This document shows positions 17,505 to 25,610 of a DNA stretch of 53,685 nucleotides, one piece after another. The notes under the pieces are model-generated. The model saw only the letters and a list, made by a program, of their open reading frames with translations, was not told where the DNA came from and made no database searches. The translations under genes were made by a program, and so were the position numbers. Every line of letters begins with the position of its first letter. Position 1 is the stretch's first letter. This stretch comes from an uncultured Marvinbryantia sp. (GTDB taxonomy: Bacteria > Bacillota > Clostridia > Lachnospirales > Lachnospiraceae), in NCBI RefSeq assembly GCF_905201705.1, contig NZ_CAJKOX010000033.1:1-53685 (forward strand). Reading direction: 5' to 3'.

Positions 17505-18746
17505 TTGGAAAAGAAGCGGAAGGGCAGATATCTTTTTACGCTTTTGGCTCTTCTTATAATGATGGCGCTGCTAAAGTGGTATCTGCTGATGCAGGAAATC
17601 CCCGATCATCTGCAGGTTCCCTCGGACAGCAGCCGGGAAAAGGTGCTTGGCGACGCGCTTCCGGAATGGATGCAGGAAACGGTGAAGGAGGCTGCCGGAC
17701 GGCAGGCATCTGATATCCCGCAGGAGAATCTTCATATATCCTCTCCCGATTCCTATGTTGTGGAGTGCAGTCTTCTTGGCGTTTTGCCGGTAAAAGACGT
17801 GCAGGTGGAGGTAGTGGAGCGGCAGCAGTTAATTCCGGGCGGAATGCCGGTGGGAATCTACATGAAGACAGAGGGCGTGCTGATCGTGGGGACCGGCGAG
17901 GTCTGCGATATGAACGGGCAGACGTGTGAGCCAGGCAGCGAAATCGTACATTCCGGTGATTATATTCTTGCCGTCAACGATGTGCCTGTCTCGGAAAAAG
18001 AAGAGGTGGTCAGCCAGATGAACCAGGCGGTCGGCGGGGAGGTGAAGCTGACGGTCCTGCGCAAGGGAGAGCGCACCGAGCTGCAGGTGCCGGTGGTGCA
18101 GACCGGGCTTTCCGAATACAAAGCCGGTATCTGGATCCGCGATGATACCCAGGGAATCGGTACGCTGACCTATCTGGATGAAGATGGAAGCTTCGGCGCG
18201 CTCGGTCACGGTATCAGCGATATTGACACCAGCACACTGCTCAATCTGCAGTCCGGCACGCTCTACAATACCGATATCCGTGCGGTCATTAAAGGCGAAA
18301 ACGGCGTGCCGGGCGAGCTTTCCGGAATCATCCGCTACTCCGGCGACGAAATCCTTGGCACCATCGAGGAAAACACCGGTATCGGGATTTTCGGCAGCAT
18401 CACGGCGGATATAAGCGAGCTTTCCGGCAGTGACGCCCTCGACATCGCCTACAAGCAGGAAGTAGAGGAAGGTCCGGCAACGCTTCTCAGCGCTGTGGAC
18501 GGGGAAGTGAAAGAGTACGACATCTCCATTGAAAAAATCAACCTCAACAGCAGCGACGCCAACAAAAGCATGGTCATCCGCGTCACCGATGAGGAGCTGT
18601 TGGAAATAACCGGAGGAATCGTGCAGGGAATGTCAGGCTCACCGATCCTGCAAAACGGAAGGATCGTCGGCGCAGTAACACATGTATTCGTCAACGACCC
18701 CACCAAAGGGTATGGAATATTCATCGAAAACATGCTGGAGCATTGA
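17505..18746 (+). CDS. spoIVB: SpoIVB serine protease (sigma-K checkpoint signal)
   Basis: 413-residue S55-family protease made in the forespore and exported to the intermembrane space, where its homologue cleaves SpoIVFA so that pro-sigma-K can be processed. Seen: one N-terminal membrane helix (LFTLLALLIMMALLKWYLL), a PDZ domain (around residues 115-190, with GDYILAVNDVPV), the catalytic His region GALGHGISDID and the catalytic Ser region GMSGSP near residue 376. I choose the TTG at 17505 because AAAGGATGTGAG lies just before it. The last 117 bp are repeated at 52574-52690: the gene is the left border of a 34-kb island, yet its frame is intact. The usual next gene, spo0A, is absent. Confidence 0.95.
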   Translation: MEKKRKGRYLFTLLALLIMMALLKWYLLMQEIPDHLQVPSDSSREKVLGDALPEWMQETVKEAAGRQASDIPQENLHISSPDSYVVECSLLGVLPVKDVQVEVVERQQLIPGGMPVGIYMKTEGVLIVGTGEVCDMNGQTCEPGSEIVHSGDYILAVNDVPVSEKEEVVSQMNQAVGGEVKLTVLRKGERTELQVPVVQTGLSEYKAGIWIRDDTQGIGTLTYLDEDGSFGALGHGISDIDTSTLLNLQSGTLYNTDIRAVIKGENGVPGELSGIIRYSGDEILGTIEENTGIGIFGSITADISELSGSDALDIAYKQEVEEGPATLLSAVDGEVKEYDISIEKINLNSSDANKSMVIRVTDEELLEITGGIVQGMSGSPILQNGRIVGAVTHVFVNDPTKGYGIFIENMLEH

Positions 18747-18747
18747 G
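18631..18747 (+). repeat. direct repeat, left copy (attL-like): 3' end of spoIVB
   Basis: The identity with the right copy starts at TGTCAGG, inside the codons for GMSGSP, and ends just after the stop codon. The bases before it differ (GGGAA here, ACTCC on the right), so the strand exchange point lies at or after 18631. Two differences, one in a His codon (CAT/CAC) and one in a Gly codon (GGA/GGG), are both silent. Confidence 0.85.
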
Positions 18748-18925
18748 TCCGGGCAGAAATCGGAAAGGACAAATTTGCGTGAGCTTGCTCACGGGCGGAT
18801 TTGTCCTTTTTGATTTATATCCGGCGAAAGCCGGACATTGAGAAAAAGCGAAGCTTTTTCGAGATGCTGCCCGGACGTAGCCGGTGAAACATGGCGAAAG
18901 CCGAACACCGAGAAGAAGCGAAGCG
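18748..18925 (+). other. structured repeat after spoIVB, left copy
   Basis: A nest of hairpins: a closing stem TCCGGGCAG (18748-18756) with CTGCCCGGA (18867-18875). Inside it are an AAAGGACAAAT stem capped by GTGAGCTTGCTCAC (18779-18792), TCCGGC-GAAA-GCCGGA (18820-18835) and GAAAAAGC-GAA-GCTTTTTC (18842-18860). Then follows a CGGTG/CACCG stem enclosing GGC-GAAA-GCC. A copy with different bases but the same main pairings follows the right repeat at 52691-52867. Function unknown; part of it acts as the spoIVB terminator. Confidence 0.6.
18764..18811 (+). terminator. terminator of spoIVB
   Basis: AAAGGACAAAT (18764-18774) pairs with ATTTGTCCTTT (18799-18809), with a second inner stem GTGAGC/GCTCAC; the outer stem ends in a T run. 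Confidence 0.8.
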
Positions 18926-18931
18926 TTATGT

Positions 18932-18970
18932 AAAAAGGTCAGAGGGCAGCATGATAAAACGTGCTGCCCT
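18932..18970 (-). terminator. terminator of the LacI-family gene
   Basis: Read on the minus strand, AGGGCAGCA and TGCTGCCCT (plus-strand 18962-18970 and 18943-18951) form a 9-bp stem. It is followed by CTGACC and a run of five T. It lies just behind the stop of the regulator at 18996. Confidence 0.75.
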
Positions 18971-18995
18971 GCAGTCTGTAATGGACAGAAAAGCA

Positions 18996-20009
18996 TCAGG
19001 TGGATTCCCGGATGATTAGTTTTGGCGTTACGGTGATGGTCCGGGCGAAAAATTCTCCGTCGGAATTCTGATTATTTACAATGATTCCCACCGCCTCCCT
19101 TGCCAGCTCTGATAAGGGGGAGCGCACGGAGGTAAGCGGAATCGTGGAATAGGATGCAAGAAAATCATCGTATCCGACCACGGCGGTCTCCTCCGGAACC
19201 CGGATTTGTTTTTTATACAAAAACTGCATGGTGGTGATAGCATAAACATCGGACCAGCAGACGATGCCATCCGGGATAAAGCTGCTCTGATAAATCTTTT
19301 CCAGGGCATCGGCGCAGGCTTCCCGCTGCATCGATTCACAGATACGTATCTCATATCCGAAGTCCGGCTCAGGACATTCCTTCACTGCAGTCTGAAATCC
19401 TACAAGTCTGTCATTCTCAACGCTGCCGTCTATGGACTTTGTCAGATACAGCAGCCTTTTTCTGCCGCTTTCTATCAGATATTTTGTAGCCATGTAAACA
19501 CCCTGCATGGTATCGATGTAAACGCCGTTCAGCTCGGCGCACACGGCGCGCTCGGTGATGACCACAGGAACGCCGCAGTTTGCAAGAAAGAGTTTATTTG
19601 ACTGCGTAAGAGACAGGTCCTTAAAATCGGAGATAATGATACCGCAGACCTGCTCGGAGAGGGCGATCCGTATAATGTCGGAAAGATTTTCATTGTCGGG
19701 CTGTCTGGCAATGTACATCGTATAATATCCCATTTTGCCGGCGGCAATCGATAAAGCATGGGAAAGTCTTGGAAGATAAGTATGCTCTATGCCGGCAGAG
19801 CCTCCGATAACGGCGATGATTCTGCGCTTTTTATCGCAGGAGGGTTCTGTTTTCTGCTTTGTCTGATAGCCCAGATAATGAACCGCCTCGTCTATCTTTT
19901 GGGCATTCGCCTCTGAGACATATCCATTAGAGTGAATCCATCTGGAAACAGTTGCAACGGATACGCCCGCTTTTGCAGCGACATCTTTGATGGTAGCTTT
20001 CTTTTTCAT
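18996..20009 (-). CDS. LacI family transcriptional regulator (cluster A)
   Basis: 337-residue regulator: N-terminal LacI helix-turn-helix (ATIKDVAAKAGVSVATVSRW, residues 5-24) and a periplasmic-binding-protein-like effector domain (VCGIIISDF, GVPVVITERAV, PDGIVCWSDVYAI, AVVGYDDFLASYS, PLTSVRSPL). It is divergent from the ABC importer and lyase operon that starts at 20423 and is the likely regulator of that operon and of itself. A 33-bp inverted repeat sits on its -10 region. The effector is unknown; a sugar or sugar acid taken up by the importer is a reasonable guess. Confidence 0.92.
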   Translation of the reverse strand: MKKKATIKDVAAKAGVSVATVSRWIHSNGYVSEANAQKIDEAVHYLGYQTKQKTEPSCDKKRRIIAVIGGSAGIEHTYLPRLSHALSIAAGKMGYYTMYIARQPDNENLSDIIRIALSEQVCGIIISDFKDLSLTQSNKLFLANCGVPVVITERAVCAELNGVYIDTMQGVYMATKYLIESGRKRLLYLTKSIDGSVENDRLVGFQTAVKECPEPDFGYEIRICESMQREACADALEKIYQSSFIPDGIVCWSDVYAITTMQFLYKKQIRVPEETAVVGYDDFLASYSTIPLTSVRSPLSELAREAVGIIVNNQNSDGEFFARTITVTPKLIIREST

Positions 20010-20220
20010 AGAAGGTCTCCCTGTTTAAATTAGAATAACGTGCTTCAAATGTGATGTATATGGTGTAATTATATCACATTATTTACGGAAAGAAAATAGA
20101 AAAAGTATTGAAAGGTGAAAATATTTCATATGAAACCGCAGGAATGGCGCTTTTAAATATGTAATATTACATATGAGAATTTCACAAAAACAATCAGATG
20201 TTTTCGTGAAATTGTGATAA

Positions 20221-20249
20221 TTGACAAATGAAAGAGAAAGATATATTAT
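20221..20249 (+). promoter_or_regulatory. promoter of the cluster A importer operon
   Basis: Consensus -35 TTGACA (20221-20226), 17-nt spacer, -10 TATTAT (20244-20249). The leader to the start codon is about 165 nt and contains the inverted repeat at 20304-20340. Confidence 0.75.
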
Positions 20250-20303
20250 TAACATAGCAACTGACACAACAAAGAGCTTTATAACAATTCGAAAAATTAC
20301 ACA

Positions 20304-20340
20304 AACAATTACATAAATATGTAAAAAATATGTAATTGTT
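20304..20340. promoter_or_regulatory. inverted repeat in the importer leader
   Basis: Perfect 12-bp arms AACAATTACATA (20304-20315) and TATGTAATTGTT (20329-20340) around 13 nt. It lies about 50 nt after the predicted transcription start, so it could be a downstream operator or an RNA stem-loop. The TATGTAAT core recurs in the upstream 18-bp palindrome. Confidence 0.5.
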
Positions 20341-20422
20341 AGAAAGGAGAATGGAAAAGAACATCGTGTAACTGTATCAATAATTTCACACAACAAATCA
20401 TTTTAAATGGGAGGAAAAAGAA

Positions 20423-21808
20423 TTGAAAAAGAAGATTATCAGCAGTATTTTATGTGCGGGAATGGCAGCGGGATTGCTGGCGGGCTACGGAAATATCAGC
20501 GCAGAAGCAGCGGAACTGGATGAAAATGAGGAGATTACACTCCGGCTGATGGGTCCCGGACTTCTGGGTTCCCAGGGAGAATCGGGCGCACTGGATATGG
20601 TGACCGGTCTGGAGACTCCGGGATACAATGTGATCATCGACAGATGGGAAGAGCTTCATCCAAATGTAAAACTGGAAATCGAAAATGCGCCCTGGGACAG
20701 CTGGCAGTCAGCAGTGCAGGCGGCGGTGCTCAGCGGTGAGGTGGACGTCGTTCTGCACGGCGCTACGCTGACGGCTCTGGTGGAGCCTCTGGATGAATAT
20801 CTGGCGGCGGACCCGGAGTATGCGGACAGCATTTATACAACGGAGACCAGAAGAACCACGGACATCAACGACCTGACGGTACCGACGACGACCGGTATTC
20901 CGTATACGCTCAGCCCGATGCTCTGCTATCTGGATAAGGACATCTTTGAGCATTACGGCGTAGACCTTCCGGATGAAAACTGGACCTGGTCGGATATGCT
21001 CTCTCTGGCAGAGCAGATGACCGGCACAGATCCGGTGACCGGCGAGCAGACCTACGGGGTCCAGATTGACAGCATGGACAGCGCAAACAATGCCTTCTTT
21101 ACGTTCCAGATGATAGCCAGCGCATATGACGCCCAGGTATTTACCTACGGAAAGACGGTGGAGGAGAGCACCGTTGATTATACAAGCGATAAGGCTCTTG
21201 CGGTATTCCAGATGATTAAGGATCTGGGAGAATACTGCAGTCCCGCTGTCCGGGAGGGTGTAAACATTGCTTATCAGCTCACGGAGGACAATGACACGGC
21301 GATCCGCTACAGCCCGGATGGTTTCAAGCACTTTAATGAGGCGCAGGTAGGCGGAGTGGAAGATAAATTCGTTTTCATGTCCATGCCGGTGATTGAAGAG
21401 GGAGAGCACGCAGGAAGTCCCTCCAGCTTCAAGGGCTGCAACAACATGGCTATCTGCAAAACAAGCGAACACAAAGACTGGGCGTGGGAATTTATCAAAT
21501 TTATGACCACGGACCCTGTGGCGGTACAGTGGGTGATTGACTGCGGACAGATTCCGAATGTGCCGGAGGGACTGGATACCGTGCGTGAAATCATGGGCGA
21601 CAAAGCGGACGCCATCAGCAGAACACTTGAGGCTATGCCGAATGAATTCAGCAACTCTACCACCGCGTACTACAACAACATCAGCTTTGGACCGGTTACT
21701 GCCACACTGGGCTCCGTGACGCTGGACCTTGTTAAGGGAACGATATCTGCGGAGGATGCGGCGCAGACCATGCAGAATACAGTGGAAGAGTTCCTGGCTG
21801 TGAAGTAA
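20423..21808 (+). CDS. sugar ABC transporter substrate-binding protein (cluster A)
   Basis: 461-residue extracellular binding protein of the family 1 carbohydrate type. Residues 1-30 are a signal sequence. At the place of a lipobox it reads LLAGYGN: the usual lipidated Cys is Tyr22 (codon TAC at 20486). A signal peptidase I site near AEAAE is possible, so the protein may be secreted rather than lipid-anchored. The mature part has the typical NVKLEIENAPWDSWQSAVQA, an open hinge and a C-terminal EEFLAVK helix. The start is TTG behind GGGAGGAAAAAGAA. First gene of an operon with two permeases and three enzymes. Confidence 0.9.
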   Translation: MKKKIISSILCAGMAAGLLAGYGNISAEAAELDENEEITLRLMGPGLLGSQGESGALDMVTGLETPGYNVIIDRWEELHPNVKLEIENAPWDSWQSAVQAAVLSGEVDVVLHGATLTALVEPLDEYLAADPEYADSIYTTETRRTTDINDLTVPTTTGIPYTLSPMLCYLDKDIFEHYGVDLPDENWTWSDMLSLAEQMTGTDPVTGEQTYGVQIDSMDSANNAFFTFQMIASAYDAQVFTYGKTVEESTVDYTSDKALAVFQMIKDLGEYCSPAVREGVNIAYQLTEDNDTAIRYSPDGFKHFNEAQVGGVEDKFVFMSMPVIEEGEHAGSPSSFKGCNNMAICKTSEHKDWAWEFIKFMTTDPVAVQWVIDCGQIPNVPEGLDTVREIMGDKADAISRTLEAMPNEFSNSTTAYYNNISFGPVTATLGSVTLDLVKGTISAEDAAQTMQNTVEEFLAVK

Positions 21809-21858
21809 TATCCGGCAGGCTGGCAGATAAACATTTGACGCAGTAAAGGAGAAAACAG

Positions 21859-22779
21859 GTGAAAAAGAAACTTAATGTGAGGGAATTAAAAAAGCAGCTT
21901 AGATGGTATCCCTTCCTTATTGTCAGTGTCGTCGCTTTGATACTGTTTGTATATCTGCCAATGGGGAAAACGATTCAATACAGTCTGTACGATGTGTCGA
22001 TAGTCGGGTATGGAGAGAAGTTCGTCGGAATCAGGAATTACCGTACAATTTTCGGACAGTCGCAGTTTATAAGAGCCATCGTCAATACATTTGTACTGGC
22101 GTTCCTGGGACTTCTGACGATACCGCTTGGGTTTTTTCTGGCGGTGCTGATTAACAGTCTGGGCAAAGGAAAGCTGCAGAGCTTTTTTAGGATTGGATTT
22201 TATCTTCCCAATATTATTACCGGCGTCAGCGTCATTCTGATGTTTTCCGTAGTGCTGCAGGGAAACGGTGGTCTGCTCAATACCTTCCTGTCGGCGATTC
22301 TGGGAAAAGAGGTTACCATCGGATGGCTGTCTGACGCCAGATACTCCAAGATTGGAGCGACGATACTGTGGTGCTGGTCCAACACGGGTTATTCTATGCT
22401 GATTAATCTGGCGAGTCTTCAGTCGATTCCGGGAGAGCTGTATGAGGCGGCAACCGTCGACGGGGCGACGCCCTGGAAAACGATCCGGTATATCGTAATG
22501 CCGCTGATGAGAAACTGCTTTACGTTTCTGCTTGTAACGGGCGTTATCAATGGTCTGTCCCGTTTCACGGACCTTTACATAGTGGGACAGAACAGCGCAG
22601 CCGGCATTCCGAGCGGCACGCTGCAGACCATATTGATGTATATATACCAGTTCAGCTTTGATGTTCCGCAGTTCGGGCTGTCTTCTGCGGGTTCCATAGT
22701 GCTGTTTCTGCTGGTGTTCGTGTTTACCATGATTAATGTGAAAATGACCGGATTTTTGAATGATGAAGAGGAGGGCTGA
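21859..22779 (+). CDS. sugar ABC transporter permease, MalF/UgpA type (cluster A)
   Basis: 306-residue inner-membrane permease with about six hydrophobic helices and the EAA loop for the ATPase: ELYEAATVDGATPWKTIRYI (around residues 194-213). The start is GTG with AAAGGAG upstream. It pairs with the next permease, 3 nt downstream. No cognate ATPase gene exists in the window, so a shared MsmX/UgpC-type ATPase from elsewhere would have to energise it. Confidence 0.93.
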   Translation: MKKKLNVRELKKQLRWYPFLIVSVVALILFVYLPMGKTIQYSLYDVSIVGYGEKFVGIRNYRTIFGQSQFIRAIVNTFVLAFLGLLTIPLGFFLAVLINSLGKGKLQSFFRIGFYLPNIITGVSVILMFSVVLQGNGGLLNTFLSAILGKEVTIGWLSDARYSKIGATILWCWSNTGYSMLINLASLQSIPGELYEAATVDGATPWKTIRYIVMPLMRNCFTFLLVTGVINGLSRFTDLYIVGQNSAAGIPSGTLQTILMYIYQFSFDVPQFGLSSAGSIVLFLLVFVFTMINVKMTGFLNDEEEG

Positions 22780-22782
22780 GGG

Positions 22783-23610
22783 ATGCGCAGAAAAAATATA
22801 AGAAAAATTGTGACAGTTATTGTTCTGCTGGTACTCCTGGGAATTATCCTGACGCCGCTCTGGTGGGCGGTCGTTCTTTCCTTCGACCGTGAGGCGACCA
22901 CGGCGCTTCCGGCTTTCTCGTGGCTTCCGCATGAGTTTACGACCTTTAACTACGAGGCGGCGGCAAAGCTGATAGATTTACCGCGGTATTATATGAATAC
23001 TCTTTTTCTGACGGTGGTGAATACCGTGATATCCGTGTTCTTTGCCCTGTGCTGCGGCTTTGCGTTTGCAAAAGGCAAATTTCCGGGAAAGAAATTTTTG
23101 TATATCTTCATGCTTGCGGTGATGATGGTTCCTTTTGAGTCGAGAATGGTCACGCTTTATATCCAGTATCGGGACTGGGGATTGCTGAATACTTACTGGC
23201 CGCTGATTCTTGGACAGTTTGCCTACGTTTACGGTGTATTTTTTGCGAGACAGAACATTGCAACGATCCCGAATGCACTGATAGAATCGGTCTATCTGGA
23301 TGGCGGCGGTGTGTGGAGAGTGTTTTTCAGCATTATTCTGCCGCTTTCCAAGCCGGTAATTGCAACGCTGAGTATTTTGCAGGTCATAGCCCACTGGAAT
23401 TCCTATCTCTGGCCGCTGGTGGTCATAAGGGATTCATCGAAACAGGTCATATCCGTCGGTGTTGCGCTGTTTAACTCGACACAGAGCAGCGTATACTACG
23501 GACCGAGAATGGCGGTAGCCGTACTGAGCGCCATCCCGCTGACAATCGTATTTCTGTTCCTGCAGAAATATATCGTGGAGAGCGTGGCGGTATCGGGTGT
23601 TAAGCAGTAA
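22783..23610 (+). CDS. sugar ABC transporter permease, MalG/UgpE type (cluster A)
   Basis: 275-residue second permease of the importer. Hydrophobic N-terminus IVTVIVLLVLLGIILTPLWW, then helices and the EAA loop variant ALIESVYLDGGGVWRVFFSI, ending with the MalG-like tail QKYIVESVAVSGVKQ. The Ala of the EAA motif is replaced (ESVYLDGG), a common variation in this subfamily. It forms a heterodimer with the preceding permease by inference from gene order. Confidence 0.93.
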   Translation: MRRKNIRKIVTVIVLLVLLGIILTPLWWAVVLSFDREATTALPAFSWLPHEFTTFNYEAAAKLIDLPRYYMNTLFLTVVNTVISVFFALCCGFAFAKGKFPGKKFLYIFMLAVMMVPFESRMVTLYIQYRDWGLLNTYWPLILGQFAYVYGVFFARQNIATIPNALIESVYLDGGGVWRVFFSIILPLSKPVIATLSILQVIAHWNSYLWPLVVIRDSSKQVISVGVALFNSTQSSVYYGPRMAVAVLSAIPLTIVFLFLQKYIVESVAVSGVKQ

Positions 23611-23665
23611 AAAAAGAATATGTTTACTGGCGGAGATGGCTGCTTCCGCCAGAGAGGAGAAAACG

Positions 23666-24586
23666 ATGAGTTTGATTAAAGGAGTGCTTCCTGCGTTGAT
23701 GACGCCCCTTGATAAGAATGGAAATGTGAAAACGGAACTGGCGCCTGCAATGCTTGATTTTTATAAAGAGCAGGGCGCAGATGGTCTGTATATGCTGGGA
23801 TGGACGGGAGAAGGCGCCTATCTGCCTAAGGAGAAGCGTATGCAGTGGACGGAAGCGGTTCTGAAAGCGTCAGATGGAACGCTGCCCATTTTTGTCCATG
23901 TGGGATATAATCAGAATCTTGATGATTCCATCGAGCTTGCGGCTCACGCGGCAGAGCGCGGCGCTTATGCCGTATCTTCGGTGGGAATTTCCAGAGAAGC
24001 GTCTCTGCAGGATAACATTGATTATTTTTGCAGAATTTCAGAGGCGGCTCCGGATACGCCGTTTTTTATCTACTGGGTGGACAACGGCAGGACGCTGACG
24101 GGAGATAAGCCCATTTCCCCGGTGGAATTTCTGGAAGCCATGAAGGCAGTTCCAACGTTTCGGGGCATTAAGTTTACCGATACCAACTTTTACATACTGG
24201 AGAGGTTTAAAAAACATGCGCCGGAGCTGAATATCCTGACAGGAGCGGACGAGCTGGCTTACTGCTCGAAGCAGATGGGGGCGGACGGCAATATCGGCGC
24301 TCTTCAGGCAGTCACCTGTTATCATTATAAGGAAATGATGCGCTGCCTGGAAAACGGGGACTACGCAAAAGCAAGAGAGCTGCAGTACCGGGCGAATGAG
24401 GTATCGGAAGCTTACGCAGATGAACGGATTGGAAATATGCCGGGGATTAAGCTGCTGATGAAGGAAATATACGGAATAGACGCAGGATATTGTTCCCTGT
24501 CGGGACCCTTTGCCGGACATGAGATTGCAAAAAAGGACGCGGAATATCTGATGGAAGTATTCCGGAAAAACATATTGGTAAAATAA
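23666..24586 (+). CDS. DapA/NanA family lyase, N-acetylneuraminate lyase-like
   Basis: 306-residue TIM-barrel class I aldolase. Seen: the substrate loop GWTGEGAYL at 45-53 (GSTGE in true sialate lyases, GTTGE in DapA), the catalytic Tyr136 in FIYWVDN and the Schiff-base Lys169 in RGIKFTD. The family cleaves or forms pyruvate adducts such as N-acetylneuraminate or 2-keto-3-deoxy sugar acids. Trp in place of Ser in the loop suggests a different substrate. I start at the ATG at 23666 behind GAGGAGAAAACG. It sits between the importer and an aldo/keto reductase, with a second lyase further on. Confidence 0.88.
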   Translation: MSLIKGVLPALMTPLDKNGNVKTELAPAMLDFYKEQGADGLYMLGWTGEGAYLPKEKRMQWTEAVLKASDGTLPIFVHVGYNQNLDDSIELAAHAAERGAYAVSSVGISREASLQDNIDYFCRISEAAPDTPFFIYWVDNGRTLTGDKPISPVEFLEAMKAVPTFRGIKFTDTNFYILERFKKHAPELNILTGADELAYCSKQMGADGNIGALQAVTCYHYKEMMRCLENGDYAKARELQYRANEVSEAYADERIGNMPGIKLLMKEIYGIDAGYCSLSGPFAGHEIAKKDAEYLMEVFRKNILVK

Positions 24587-24646
24587 CGGCGGGGAATCCT
24601 GTTTTCTGCTGGATTGCAGGCTGTAGAAAGGGACGGGTAAAAAGGC

Positions 24647-25564
24647 ATGAAATATATAAACATCAATGAACAGGAAACCAGGGCGTCCCAGGTGGTTCTG
24701 GGATGTATGCGGATCGCGGATATGAGCGCAGGAGAGCTGGATGCGCTTGTCGGGGCTTCGCTGGAGGCGGGGATCAACACCTTCGACCATGCGGATATTT
24801 ATGGCGGAGGGATGTCGGAAACCAGATTTGGTGAGCTGCTGGCGGGGCAGCCTGGGCTGCGGGAAAAAATGTTTATTCAGTCAAAGTGCGGTATCCGCGA
24901 GGGCTTCTACGACTTTTCCGCAGAGCACATTCTGAAATCGGTGGACGGTATCCTGCAGAGGCTTCACACGGATCACCTGAATCTGCTGATTCTGCACAGA
25001 CCGGATGTGCTTATGGATACGGACAAGGTGGCTGAGGCATTTGAGAAGCTGGAGGCGTCGGGCAAGGTGCTGGATTTTGGTGTCAGCAATATGAATCCCA
25101 TGCAGATAGAGCTGCTGCAGCGCTGCACAAAGAAGCATCTGTGCGTAAACCAGCTTCAGCTCAGCGCTGCCTATACAAAGATGATTGATGAGGCGGTCAA
25201 CGTAAACATGACGTCGGAGTGCGCTGCCATGAGTACGGGCAGCGTCATGGACTACTGCCGGCTGCGGGGGATAGCGATCCAGAGCTGGTCCTCTCTTCAG
25301 TACGGATTTTTCGAGGGCAGCTTTCTGGGAAGCAGTAAATATCCCAGGCTGAATGAACAGCTTGGACGGCTGGGCGAAAAGTACGGGGTCTCTGCGGGAG
25401 CAATAGCGATTGCCTGGATACTGAGATGCCCGGCGGTAAAACAGGCTGTGATAGGAACCACAAAGCCTTCGCGTGTTGCGGAGCTGGCGGCGGCCGCCAC
25501 AGTGACGCTTGACAGAGCAGAGTGGTATCAGATATATACAAGCGCGGGAAATCAACTGCCGTAA
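24647..25564 (+). CDS. aldo/keto reductase
   Basis: 305-residue NADPH-dependent oxidoreductase with a TIM barrel. Catalytic tetrad visible: Asp47 (FDHADIYG), Tyr52, Lys80 (IQSKCG) and His117 (ILHRPD). C-terminal cofactor block AVIGTTKPSRV. It resembles the YdhF-like group. Placed between two aldolase-family lyases in a sugar-uptake operon, it may reduce the aldehyde released by lyase cleavage, or the incoming sugar; this is inference from context. Confidence 0.9.
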   Translation: MKYININEQETRASQVVLGCMRIADMSAGELDALVGASLEAGINTFDHADIYGGGMSETRFGELLAGQPGLREKMFIQSKCGIREGFYDFSAEHILKSVDGILQRLHTDHLNLLILHRPDVLMDTDKVAEAFEKLEASGKVLDFGVSNMNPMQIELLQRCTKKHLCVNQLQLSAAYTKMIDEAVNVNMTSECAAMSTGSVMDYCRLRGIAIQSWSSLQYGFFEGSFLGSSKYPRLNEQLGRLGEKYGVSAGAIAIAWILRCPAVKQAVIGTTKPSRVAELAAAATVTLDRAEWYQIYTSAGNQLP

Positions 25565-25610
25565 GGTGCGGCTCGCAAAGAGATATCCTGAATGTGAGGA
25601 GAGAGGAAAA

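Larger units (their letters stand above)
20010..20422. promoter_or_regulatory. 413-bp divergent control region of cluster A
   Basis: AT-rich gap with no credible gene. It holds, in order: the inverted repeat AATGTGAT (20048-20055) / ATCACATT (20073-20080), which covers a minus-strand TATAAT at 20068-20073; an 18-bp perfect palindrome ATATGTAATATTACATAT (20157-20174); a hairpin of AATTTCAC (20178-20185) with GTGAAATT (20206-20213); the importer promoter; and a 12-bp inverted repeat downstream of it. Several of these could be LacI-type operators. Confidence 0.6.

Noticed and set aside
18631..18747. Skin-like disruption of spoIVB needing developmental excision
   Set aside because: The left copy is joined in frame to a complete 3' end, so the gene is intact with the island present.
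18748..18925. CRISPR array (short repeated GCGAAGC/GCGAAAGC units)
   Set aside because: The units are hairpin loops of irregular spacing without equal-length spacers, and no cas gene is near.
20079..20396. 105-codon hydrophobic minus-strand frame in the cluster A control region
   Set aside because: AT-rich DNA by chance encodes Phe, Ile and Leu. The region is full of promoter elements and palindromes and no ribosome site fits.
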